Shown: in pieces, positions 25,206 to 32,949 of the stretch
Layout: each line of letters begins with the position of its first letter
Numbering within the stretch: position 1 is the stretch's first letter
Assembly: GCA_964371655.1 (NCBI GenBank)
Contig: CAYJOD010000012.1
Span: 61,704 to 125,703 of the forward strand
Reading direction: 5' to 3'
From: CAZGSN01 sp964371655
GTDB taxonomy: Bacteria; Desulfobacterota; Binatia; HRBIN30
DNA length: 64,000 nt
The notes under the pieces: generated by a model
Seen by the model: only the letters and a program-made list of their open reading frames with translations
The model's database searches: none
What the model was told of the DNA's origin: nothing
Program-made: the position numbers and the translations under genes

Positions 25206-27632
25206 ATGAGCGACCTTGAAAAGCATAGCGCGGTGGCACGTGGCGGCGTTCGCCGCAGCCCGGGACGGGCGCGGCGGCTGCGTGAGTCGGAGACGCAACG
25301 GCGCCCCGGCTTGCGTCTCATCGAGGAGATCGGCGGTCTCATCAGCCATGCGACCGACCTGCGCGACGCGGCGCAGGGAATCGTGCGCACCATTGCCGCG
25401 CATCTCTCCATGGAGGTGGCCTCGATCTACGTGTACGACCCCGAGCGCGAGGCTCTGACTCTGTGGGCGACCAGCGGGCTCGACCCGAGCTCTGTCGGCA
25501 ACGTGAGCATGAAGGTCGACGAGGGTCTCACCGGCATTGTAGTGCAGAAGCTGCAGCCGGTGATGGCCGTCGATGCCTTGGCTCACCCGCGTTACAAGTA
25601 CTTTCCGGAAACCGGCGAGGAACGTTACCATTCATTTCTCGGCATCCCGGTCTTCGATCGCAATCTCCCGGTCGGTGTTCTGGTCGTGCAAACCTCGCGC
25701 CGCCGCTACTTCACGACCCGAGAAGTGCGGGTGCTGAAGACGATCGCCGTGCCCGTCGGCGGCATTCTGGCGCGTCTGCATCAGCCCGCCGTGGCGGCCG
25801 CTGCCGGCGAAGAGATCGAGCCGCCGGTGGCGAGTCGGCGCAGCCACCACGATGGCCAAGCCGTAGGCGTCCTGACGCAGCAGCCGTCGCGATTGACCGG
25901 CCTCGGCGCGTCGCCTGGGTTCGGTATCGGCCGCGCCCATTTTCTCAAGGCACGGGCCAGCTTTGCCGGGGTCGATCGGGAACGCCGCAATCCGCTCAAA
26001 CGCGAGCTGGCGCGCTTGCGTAGCGCCGTAAAGCGCGCCGCCGATGAGCTGCGCCGCACCAAAGAGCGCATCCAGACGTCGGTCCCGGAGATCGACGCGA
26101 CGATCTTCGACGCGCAGCGGCTGATGCTCGAAGATGAGAACTTGCAGGCGCGCATCGAGACATCGATACGCGAAGGCTTGAGCGCCGAGGCGGCGCTGGA
26201 GCAAGCCGTGAGCGAGCTCGTGCAGCAGTTCTCGGCGCTCGATGACGAGTACATGAAGGATCGCGCCGCCGACATCAAAGACATCGGCCAGCGCCTGCTG
26301 CACCACCTGCTCGGTATGGGCGAGCGCCGGCGTCGATTTTCGAGCGACGTCGTTCTCGTCGCCACCGAGGTGATCCTTTCCGACCTGACCATCGTCGAAC
26401 AAGAGGACCTCAAGGGCCTGGTGCTGGCGACCGGTGGCGTCACCTCGCATGCCGCCATCCTGGCGCGTTCCCTGGAGATCCCGACGGTGGTTGCGGTTGG
26501 CCAAGCGGAAGAATCGATTCGCGAAGGCGACCACCTCATCGTCGACGGCAACGCCGGCGTCGTCTTCGTCAATCCGTCGCCCGAGGTCGAGCACGAGTAT
26601 GACCGGCTCATCCAGGAGTACCGTGCCTTCAACCGAGATCTGGAGACGCTGCGCGATCTGCCGGCACAAACCACCGACGGGCACCGCGTCGTTCTATCGG
26701 CCAATATCGGTCTGCTGGGCGACATCCACCTGGCGCAGCTGCACGGCGCCGAAGGCATCGGTCTCTACCGCACCGAAGTCGCATTTCTCTCGCACCGCGA
26801 TTTTCTGACGGAAGAAGAGCAGGTCGATCTCTATCGTCGCGCCGTCGAGCGTATGCAGGGGCGACCGGTGACGATTCGCACCCTCGATCTGGGTGCCGAC
26901 AAGTACCCGCAGTATCTGAACGTCAAGCGCGAGGAGAATCCGTTTCTCGGTTGGCGGTCGATTCGCATTTCGCTGGAGCAGCCCGAGGTCTTCAAGGCGC
27001 AGCTGCGTGCGATCCTGCGCGCCAGCACCGATGGCCCGGTGCGCGTCATGTTCCCGATGATCTCGAGCATGGAGGAGCTGCGGCGCGCGAAGGACTGGTT
27101 CGCGGAAGCGCAGGACGAGGTGCGCCAGGCGGGCCATGCCTTCGACCCGAATATCCCGATCGGCATCATGATCGAAGTGCCGTCGGCGGTGTATCTGGCC
27201 GCGGCCCTGGCTCGCGAGGTCGACTTCTTCAGTATCGGCACCAACGATCTGATCCAATACGTGCTTGCCGTCGACCGCAACAATCGCAAAGTCAGCCCGC
27301 TCTACGAACCCCTGCATCCGGCGGTGCTGACGTGTATCGCCAGCGCCGTCGCGGCAGCGAAGGAGGCGGGCAAACGCGTATCGATCTGCGGCGAGATGGC
27401 CGCGGATCCGATGTGCGCCCTGGTTCTGCTCGGGCTTGGTCTCGATGACTTGAGCATGGGGGCATTCTTCATCCCATTGATCAAACGTCTGGTGCGAGCC
27501 GTCAGTTTCCAGCAGGTCGAGGCCCTGGCGCGTGAGGTGTTGCAGCTGTCGAGCGTGAAGGAGATCAAGAGCCGGGTCTTCGAGGTAATGCGCGACATCG
27601 GCGTCATCGACATCATGGAAATGTACCACTGA
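25206..27632 (+). CDS. ptsP: Nitrogen-PTS enzyme I, phosphoenolpyruvate-protein phosphotransferase PtsP
   Basis: 808 residues from ATG 25206. An N-terminal GAF domain (about 35-195; VASIYVYDPEREALTLWATS, SFLGIPVFDRNLPVGVLVVQ) is followed by a linker, then the enzyme I N-domain LTGLGASPGFGIGRAHFL. The phosphohistidine domain has GGVTSHAAILARSLEIP (active His). The PEP-binding barrel has GIGLYRTEVAFL, TLDLGADKYPQYL, GTNDLIQYVLAVDRNN and the catalytic Cys in SICGEMAADP. It passes phosphate from PEP to an HPr-like protein (NPr), usually for regulation rather than sugar uptake. No HPr or EIIA gene is visible in the window. The reading frame is open far upstream, but the ATG and GAF start fit the family. 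Confidence 0.93.
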   Translation: MSDLEKHSAVARGGVRRSPGRARRLRESETQRRPGLRLIEEIGGLISHATDLRDAAQGIVRTIAAHLSMEVASIYVYDPEREALTLWATSGLDPSSVGNVSMKVDEGLTGIVVQKLQPVMAVDALAHPRYKYFPETGEERYHSFLGIPVFDRNLPVGVLVVQTSRRRYFTTREVRVLKTIAVPVGGILARLHQPAVAAAAGEEIEPPVASRRSHHDGQAVGVLTQQPSRLTGLGASPGFGIGRAHFLKARASFAGVDRERRNPLKRELARLRSAVKRAADELRRTKERIQTSVPEIDATIFDAQRLMLEDENLQARIETSIREGLSAEAALEQAVSELVQQFSALDDEYMKDRAADIKDIGQRLLHHLLGMGERRRRFSSDVVLVATEVILSDLTIVEQEDLKGLVLATGGVTSHAAILARSLEIPTVVAVGQAEESIREGDHLIVDGNAGVVFVNPSPEVEHEYDRLIQEYRAFNRDLETLRDLPAQTTDGHRVVLSANIGLLGDIHLAQLHGAEGIGLYRTEVAFLSHRDFLTEEEQVDLYRRAVERMQGRPVTIRTLDLGADKYPQYLNVKREENPFLGWRSIRISLEQPEVFKAQLRAILRASTDGPVRVMFPMISSMEELRRAKDWFAEAQDEVRQAGHAFDPNIPIGIMIEVPSAVYLAAALAREVDFFSIGTNDLIQYVLAVDRNNRKVSPLYEPLHPAVLTCIASAVAAAKEAGKRVSICGEMAADPMCALVLLGLGLDDLSMGAFFIPLIKRLVRAVSFQQVEALAREVLQLSSVKEIKSRVFEVMRDIGVIDIMEMYH

Positions 27633-27635
27633 TCC

Positions 27636-27722
27636 AAGGCATGGGCAGAGGCACAGGCATAGGCTTAGGTCTGAACCTCAGCTTGCGCCTCAGCCTCACC
27701 CTCAGCCTTTGCCTTTGCTTCC
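27636..27722. repeat. Palindrome of GGCAGAGGCACAGGC words after ptsP
   Basis: The left arm, 27642-27670, reads tgggcagaggcacaggcata and continues ggcttaggt. The right arm, 27674-27719, has gcctcagcctcaccctcagc then ctttgcctttgc. It begins four bases after the ptsP stop. Same word family as 23806-23903. Confidence 0.85.
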
Positions 27723-27828
27723 GCGGCGTTGCTGGACAAGTTCCAAGTCATGGCCTACAAATCCGATCCTCGGGGGCGGCGGGTATCGCGATTATCGGGC
27801 GTCGCGACGATACGGAGAGGAGAATAGT

Positions 27829-28341
27829 GTGGTAGCGAACGGACGAATGGGTGGCGCGTTTTTCTGGCTCGGGCTCGTCGTGATCGCTGCCACCGGGCTT
27901 CGACCTTTCGTCGCGAGCGCCGCGCCCGACCCGAAGGCGGCTCGCGCCGGCACGGCGCAACTCGAGCAAGCCGTGAATGCGATCAACGCCCTTGAGGGCG
28001 AGCACAAGGCTCTGACCGCCAGCATCACCGAGCTACGCTCGCAGGTGAGCGATTTGCAACGCGCCCTCGGCGAATTGCGGGAGGAAGTGCGACAGAAGCA
28101 AGAGGCGGCGCATGGCGCCATCGATCTGACGCTGACGCAGATCAAGGAGATGCGCGAAGAAGTTCGCGGCCTCTACGTCGAGAGCAGTGGCATCAAGGGC
28201 GACGTCGCTCAGGCGGTGAAACAGGTGGATGCGTTGGACGAGAACCTGGACAGCTTCCGTCTCAGCGCCGGTATCATCGTCGCCGTGGTCATCGTCTTGC
28301 AACTGGTGTTGATGGGTCTCGCCTTCCGCAGTCGTGGTTGA
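27829..28341 (+). CDS. Membrane-anchored coiled-coil protein
   Basis: 170 residues from GTG 27829, preceded by GGAGAGGAG at a good distance. A signal-like hydrophobic N-terminus (AFFWLGLVVIAATGL) is followed by a long heptad-like coiled coil (about residues 40-135, rich in Glu, Leu and Gln, such as LTASITELRSQVSDLQRAL). A C-terminal transmembrane helix (IIVAVVIVLQLVLMGLAF) and a short basic tail end the protein. Not recognised. It may tether something in the periplasm. It ends 10 bp before the next gene, so co-transcription is likely. Confidence 0.65.
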   Translation: MVANGRMGGAFFWLGLVVIAATGLRPFVASAAPDPKAARAGTAQLEQAVNAINALEGEHKALTASITELRSQVSDLQRALGELREEVRQKQEAAHGAIDLTLTQIKEMREEVRGLYVESSGIKGDVAQAVKQVDALDENLDSFRLSAGIIVAVVIVLQLVLMGLAFRSRG

Positions 28342-28351
28342 GGGTGTGCAG

Positions 28352-31036
28352 ATGACATCCGGGGCGCGTGGCGCAGGCGGACCGCCGCGCGCGGTGCGCC
28401 TGCTGGCGCTTGCCTGCTTCCTGGTGTCCGGGGCCTGTAGTCTGGCCTACGAGATCGTCTGGGTGCGACAACTGACGCTGATCGCGGGCGCGACGACGCC
28501 GGCGGTAAGCACGGTGCTGGCGGTCTTCATGGGCGGGCTGGCGTTGGGTGCTCGCTGCTTCGGCGGGCGCGCCGATCGCAGCCGCAACCCACTCACTCTC
28601 TACGCCGGCCTGGAGCTGGGGATCGGTCTCTACGCGCTGCTGCAGCCTACGTTGCTGGACGTCGCCGGGGCTGCCTACCTGGCGCTGGCGCGTCACGCGG
28701 CCCTTCCGGGCGTGGTCCTGGTGGGCGCCAGGCTGGCGACGGCCGCGGCCGTGCTGCTGCTGCCCTGCATCCTGATGGGTGGCACGCTGCCGGTGCTGGC
28801 GCGCTTTGTCGGGCGCAGCCAGGAGCGCTTCGGTCTGGACCTGGGGACGCTTTACGCCATCAACCTCGCCGGCGCTGTCATCGGTAGCCTGCTGACCGGT
28901 TTCATCTTGGTGCGCGTGCTGGGGCTGCACGGCACGATCACTACCGCCGCCGTCGGCAACTTGCTGGTCGCGGCAGTTGCCCTTCTGGCCTCCGCGCGCG
29001 CCAGCAGACCGGTCGCCGCGGCCGCGGCGGTCGAGCCGGGCCGTGCTCGCGAAGCGTTGCCGCCGCGCCTGCGCGGCCTGCTCTGGGGGCTGGCCGGGAT
29101 GTCGGGCTTTGTCACCATGGGTTACCAGGTCACCTGGACTCGGGTGCTGTCCTTCGGCTTCGACAACACCGTGTACGCCTTCACGGTTATTCTGGTGACT
29201 TTTCTGCTCGGGCTGGCGCTCGGCAGTGTGGTTTTTGCTTGGTTCGACCGGCGTACCCAGCGCCTGCGTTTGCTGTTGGCGGCACACGTGTTCGGCGGCT
29301 TGACGGCGCTGTTGCTCGCACCCCTGGCGGCGCGTCAGCCGCAGCTCCTGGCGCTTCTCACGGACCGCTTCGGTTTTACGGCCACCGCTCAATTGGCCGC
29401 AATGGGATTGGGTGCTGCAGCGACCATGCTCTTACCGACGATCTTTATGGGCATCGTCTTTCCACTGGTTGGCCGGCTGCTCGTGGACGACGTGGGTCGC
29501 GTCGGCCAGCAACTGGGTAGGGCGTACTGGATCAATACCCTGGGCTCAATTCTCGGTTCGCTGTTGATGGGCTTCGTCCTGATCCCCATTTGGTCACTCA
29601 AGGGTTGTCTGCTGGCGCTGGCCGCGGCGCAGGTCGTTGCTGGGGTGCTGTTGCTGCCCTGGTGTGGGGTGGGGAGACGCCGCCAGGTCGGTTTCGCCGT
29701 GGCTTTGGGAGTGGCCGTGATCGCCGCGGGCGGGATTTTCGAGAGACTTCTCCCAGGTTCTAGTCCCTTCGACCAGGTCGTCGTCGGCCAGCACCGCAGA
29801 GCACAGCTCCTGGCGCACCGCGACGACTTGACCGCCTCGGTTAGTGTGGTCGAGGGCGAGGATCGCTCGCGCGCGTTGCGCATCAATGGCTTTGAGATGG
29901 CCATCGACGATGAGACCGGCAGCTACATGCCGATGATGACCCACCTGCCGATGCTGCTGCACCCGCACCCGCGCAAAGTGCTGGTGATCTGCTTGGGGAC
30001 CGGAGCGACGGCCGGCGCCGCGCTGTACTATCCCGAAGCGCGCGTCGACGTAGTGGAAATCAATCGCGCCGTACTCGACTTCGCGCCGTGGTTCGAGAGC
30101 AGCAATCACTCCGTCTTCAACGACCCGCGGGCGCGCATGATCGTGGACGACGGGCGCAACTACCTGCTCACCACGAGTGAGACCTACGACGTCGTGACCT
30201 CTGAACCGATGCCGCCCACCCACGCCGGCGTGGTCAATCTCTATTCGCGCGAGTACTACGAGTTGGCCCGCCAGCGTCTTGCCCCTGGCGGCCTGCTGGT
30301 GCAGTGGCTGCCCTTTCATTTGCTCAAGGGTGGAGAAGCGCTCGACATCCTACGCACGGTGCGCTCGGTGTTTCCAGAAACCACGCTCTGGATGCACGCC
30401 CTTACCGGTCTGATCGTGGCCCGTGCCGATGGCCCGGTGCGCGTTGACTGGCAGCGCGTGCGGCAGGTCTGGAGCGATCCGATCTTGGCTAAGGAGTTGG
30501 CCCGCCTGGGACTGCCGACGCCCTTAGGCCTGACCGAGGCCTATCTGCTCGGCCGCGAGGGTGTGGACGCGCTCGTCGAGAGTGCTCAGGTGGTGAGCGA
30601 CGACCGCCCGACGCTCGAGTTCCATCCGCCGCGGCACGCGTCGCTGCAGCGGGTGGGACCCTACACGCCCGACGCGGCCCACACTCTGGCCGCCATCTAT
30701 GACCTGCGCGCGCACGCGCGCTTTCCTCAAGACGGGGTCGCACCCGAGCAGGCGCAGAAGATCCAGACGATGTTCGATGTTGAGAGCGTGATGCTCCGAG
30801 GCGACCTGGAGATGGACCTCGACCAACCGCAGGAAGCACTCCCCATCTATGAAGGTGGCCTGCGATTGGGTCCGGCGACACGCCCGACCTTCCTGTTCGC
30901 CATGGCGCTTGCAGAGCGCGCCTCCGGGCACGCTGCGGAGGTGCGGCGCCTGCTCCGCGAGACCCTGGCGCTGGAGCCGAACAACGCGCGTGCGCAGACC
31001 ATGCTGGCCGAGATCGACGGCGACGCCGGATTCTAA
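28352..31036 (+). CDS. Fused multi-pass permease and spermidine synthase-like protein with TPR tail
   Basis: 894 residues. About residues 10-470 form 12-14 hydrophobic helices resembling the MFS-like half of fused MFS/spermidine synthase proteins (ACSLAYEIVWVRQLTLIAGA). About 480-730 is an aminopropyltransferase-like Rossmann domain: VICLGTGATAGAALYYPE (SAM-type glycine loop), VVEINRAVLDFAP and DDGRNYLLTTSETYDVVTSE. The C-terminus has two or three TPR-like helices. The usual catalytic Asp context is altered, since YDVVTSEPMPP replaces YDVIxxD. The family is common but biochemically uncharacterised. ATG 28352 is preferred over GTG 28334 because GAGGGTG lies just upstream. Confidence 0.82.
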   Translation: MTSGARGAGGPPRAVRLLALACFLVSGACSLAYEIVWVRQLTLIAGATTPAVSTVLAVFMGGLALGARCFGGRADRSRNPLTLYAGLELGIGLYALLQPTLLDVAGAAYLALARHAALPGVVLVGARLATAAAVLLLPCILMGGTLPVLARFVGRSQERFGLDLGTLYAINLAGAVIGSLLTGFILVRVLGLHGTITTAAVGNLLVAAVALLASARASRPVAAAAAVEPGRAREALPPRLRGLLWGLAGMSGFVTMGYQVTWTRVLSFGFDNTVYAFTVILVTFLLGLALGSVVFAWFDRRTQRLRLLLAAHVFGGLTALLLAPLAARQPQLLALLTDRFGFTATAQLAAMGLGAAATMLLPTIFMGIVFPLVGRLLVDDVGRVGQQLGRAYWINTLGSILGSLLMGFVLIPIWSLKGCLLALAAAQVVAGVLLLPWCGVGRRRQVGFAVALGVAVIAAGGIFERLLPGSSPFDQVVVGQHRRAQLLAHRDDLTASVSVVEGEDRSRALRINGFEMAIDDETGSYMPMMTHLPMLLHPHPRKVLVICLGTGATAGAALYYPEARVDVVEINRAVLDFAPWFESSNHSVFNDPRARMIVDDGRNYLLTTSETYDVVTSEPMPPTHAGVVNLYSREYYELARQRLAPGGLLVQWLPFHLLKGGEALDILRTVRSVFPETTLWMHALTGLIVARADGPVRVDWQRVRQVWSDPILAKELARLGLPTPLGLTEAYLLGREGVDALVESAQVVSDDRPTLEFHPPRHASLQRVGPYTPDAAHTLAAIYDLRAHARFPQDGVAPEQAQKIQTMFDVESVMLRGDLEMDLDQPQEALPIYEGGLRLGPATRPTFLFAMALAERASGHAAEVRRLLRETLALEPNNARAQTMLAEIDGDAGF

Positions 31037-31048
31037 GAGCGCAATGCC

Positions 31049-31681
31049 ATGGACGCAGCCAAGGAAAGTTTCCGAGCTCTCGATTACAGCGCCCCGCAAG
31101 GTCGTGCCCGGGCGTCAGACCGCAGGCGCCGAGCTCGGATCCGGAATCTCTTCCGGAGGCCGGAGGCCCAAGGTCTGCAGCCGCCGCTAGGGCGGTTCGT
31201 CCTTGTTTTCCGGGGAGCTGTGCTTGGTGCGGCTCTCACCGCCGCGCTTGTTAGCCTCCCCGTCTTTGTGCTCGCGCAGGCAACTCCGCCAAGCAGCGCT
31301 TCCGCTCCCGAAGAGGTCGTTCGCCGCTATCTCGAGGCGCTTCGCAAGGAGGACTTTCTCAGCGCCTACGCCTGCGTGTCGAAGGGGATGCGGCGGAACA
31401 AGACGCGTGAGGTGTGGGTGGCCGAGGTGCAGGCGCTGTTGCGACTTTCCGAAACGACGATTTCCGCAATCCGGGTGTTCCCGGGAAAGATCGAAGGCGA
31501 CAAAGCCTTCGTTCCGAACCTGCTGCACTCGAAGGACAAGTTCATCAACCAGCTCGGTCTTCCCGAGCACGAGCTCTACACCCTGGTCCGCGAAGCCGGC
31601 GCCTGGAAGATCGATCAACAGCAATTGCTGGAGCCGAGCGCGCAAGCGAAGTGGTTCCCGGCCGACGCGCGCGACAAGTAA
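31049..31681 (+). CDS. Exported NTF2/DUF4878-like protein
   Basis: 210 residues as drawn. The recognisable part starts near residue 50 with a signal-like helix (GAALTAALVSLPVFVLAQA). A domain beginning EEVVRRYLEALRKEDFLSAYACVS follows, typical of NTF2-like/DUF4878 exported proteins. The first 48 residues are Arg-rich, lie partly over repeat-like DNA (31140-31195) and may not be translated. A GTG at 31220 would give a tidy signal peptide, but its ribosome site is too close. The C-terminus ends KWFPADARDK. Function unknown. Confidence 0.6.
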   Translation: MDAAKESFRALDYSAPQGRARASDRRRRARIRNLFRRPEAQGLQPPLGRFVLVFRGAVLGAALTAALVSLPVFVLAQATPPSSASAPEEVVRRYLEALRKEDFLSAYACVSKGMRRNKTREVWVAEVQALLRLSETTISAIRVFPGKIEGDKAFVPNLLHSKDKFINQLGLPEHELYTLVREAGAWKIDQQQLLEPSAQAKWFPADARDK

Positions 31682-31698
31682 GCGTGGGGGTGACAATC

Positions 31699-31740
31699 CG
31701 TCTGATTCGTCGGATCGGTCCGATCCGTCCGATCTGCAGC
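31699..31740. repeat. GTCCGATC-word repeat (copy 2)
   Basis: Reads gtctgattcgtcggatcggt followed by ccgatccgtccgatctgcag, 18 bp after the stop at 31681. It belongs to the same family as 25114, 36284 and 55137. Confidence 0.75.
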
Positions 31741-31851
31741 CTGAGCTGGGATTCTCAGTGAAAGTGGCTTGTCTCTTGACATGGCCCGCGGGCAGTCTGT
31801 AAGCGAGTCCTGCACCGGCACGCGCTTGGCGACGGTGAGTTCGGAGGGAGG

Positions 31852-32916
31852 ATGACCGCGACCCGACGTTTTGGCGTGTTGCTCACGCTGCTCGTGATGC
31901 TGACCGGTGGCTGCCGCCGCGATGAGGTAGCCAACGTGCCGTTGTTGGCGCGACTGATTGGCATCGCCGATCGATTCTACGACGTCTACGCGCTCGACGC
32001 CGAGCGCATCTTCGTCGTCGGCTATGCCGGAAAGATCCTGGCGACCAACGACGGCGGCTTCAGCTGGCGTCAGGTGCCTTCGGGAACCACCCGTGCGCTC
32101 TACAAGATCCGCTTCGTCGACGACAAGCAGGGTTGGATCTGTGGCCAAGAAGGGACCATGCTGCACACCTCCGACGGCGGCCAAACCTGGGAGCGTCAGA
32201 CGACCGGCACCGACACCTACCTGTTCTCGCTGACCTTCCTCGATGCGCAGCGCGGCTGGGCGATCGGCGACAAGGCGATCCTGGTCGAAACCAAGGACGG
32301 TGGTACGCACTGGAACGTCCGCAAGATCACGCCACCGTCGCGCAAGAATCTGACCAACGAGGAGGCCGTCGCCTCGCAGGATCCGGTTCTCTACGACCTC
32401 TACTTCCGCGACGCCGACAACGGCTGGGTGGTCGGCGAGTTCGGCAGCATCTACCACACCAGCGACGGCGGACAGAGTTGGAGCGAGCAGCAGGCGAGCT
32501 TGATCGGCGCCGAGGTCGTCGATCTGCTCGACTTGCCTACATTTTTCGGTGTGAACTTCCTCGACGCGCAAAACGGGCTGGTCTCCGGCCTCGACGGCAA
32601 GATCGCGCGCACCAAGAACGGTGGCGAGACCTGGGCCTTCGAACCGTTGCAGCTCGACTACCCGATCATCGATCCGCTCTATACCCCGCGGCTATTCGCC
32701 GACGGCAATGGCTGGGCGATTGGCGCCGCCGGCGAAGTCCTGCACCGCGCTCCGGGCGCCGCTGCGTGGAAGCGTGAGAAGTTGGGGATGGAGGTCGTGA
32801 CCTGGTTGCGCGGAATGTATTGGCATGATGCCAACGATGGTTGGATCGTCGGCGGCTTGGGTTTGATCCTGCACACCAAGGACGGTGGCAAGACGTGGAC
32901 GCCGTCGTTCGGATGA
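31852..32916 (+). CDS. YCF48/HCF136-like beta-propeller lipoprotein
   Basis: 354 residues. The signal peptide ends in a lipobox, LVMLTGGC, so it is probably lipidated. Several repeats of the YCF48/BNR type follow, each with a Gly-Trp and a DGG-x-TW/SW turn (TNDGGFSWRQV, TSDGGQTWERQ, TKDGGTHWNV, TKDGGKTWTP), building a seven-bladed propeller of about 320 residues. GGAGGGAGG precedes the ATG. It sits 33 bp before the RND gene. In proteobacteria such proteins recur next to RND/MMPL exporters and DUF1329 proteins. Confidence 0.88.
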   Translation: MTATRRFGVLLTLLVMLTGGCRRDEVANVPLLARLIGIADRFYDVYALDAERIFVVGYAGKILATNDGGFSWRQVPSGTTRALYKIRFVDDKQGWICGQEGTMLHTSDGGQTWERQTTGTDTYLFSLTFLDAQRGWAIGDKAILVETKDGGTHWNVRKITPPSRKNLTNEEAVASQDPVLYDLYFRDADNGWVVGEFGSIYHTSDGGQSWSEQQASLIGAEVVDLLDLPTFFGVNFLDAQNGLVSGLDGKIARTKNGGETWAFEPLQLDYPIIDPLYTPRLFADGNGWAIGAAGEVLHRAPGAAAWKREKLGMEVVTWLRGMYWHDANDGWIVGGLGLILHTKDGGKTWTPSFG

Positions 32917-32949
32917 TCCGACGGACGACGTGATTCTGAAGGACCAACC

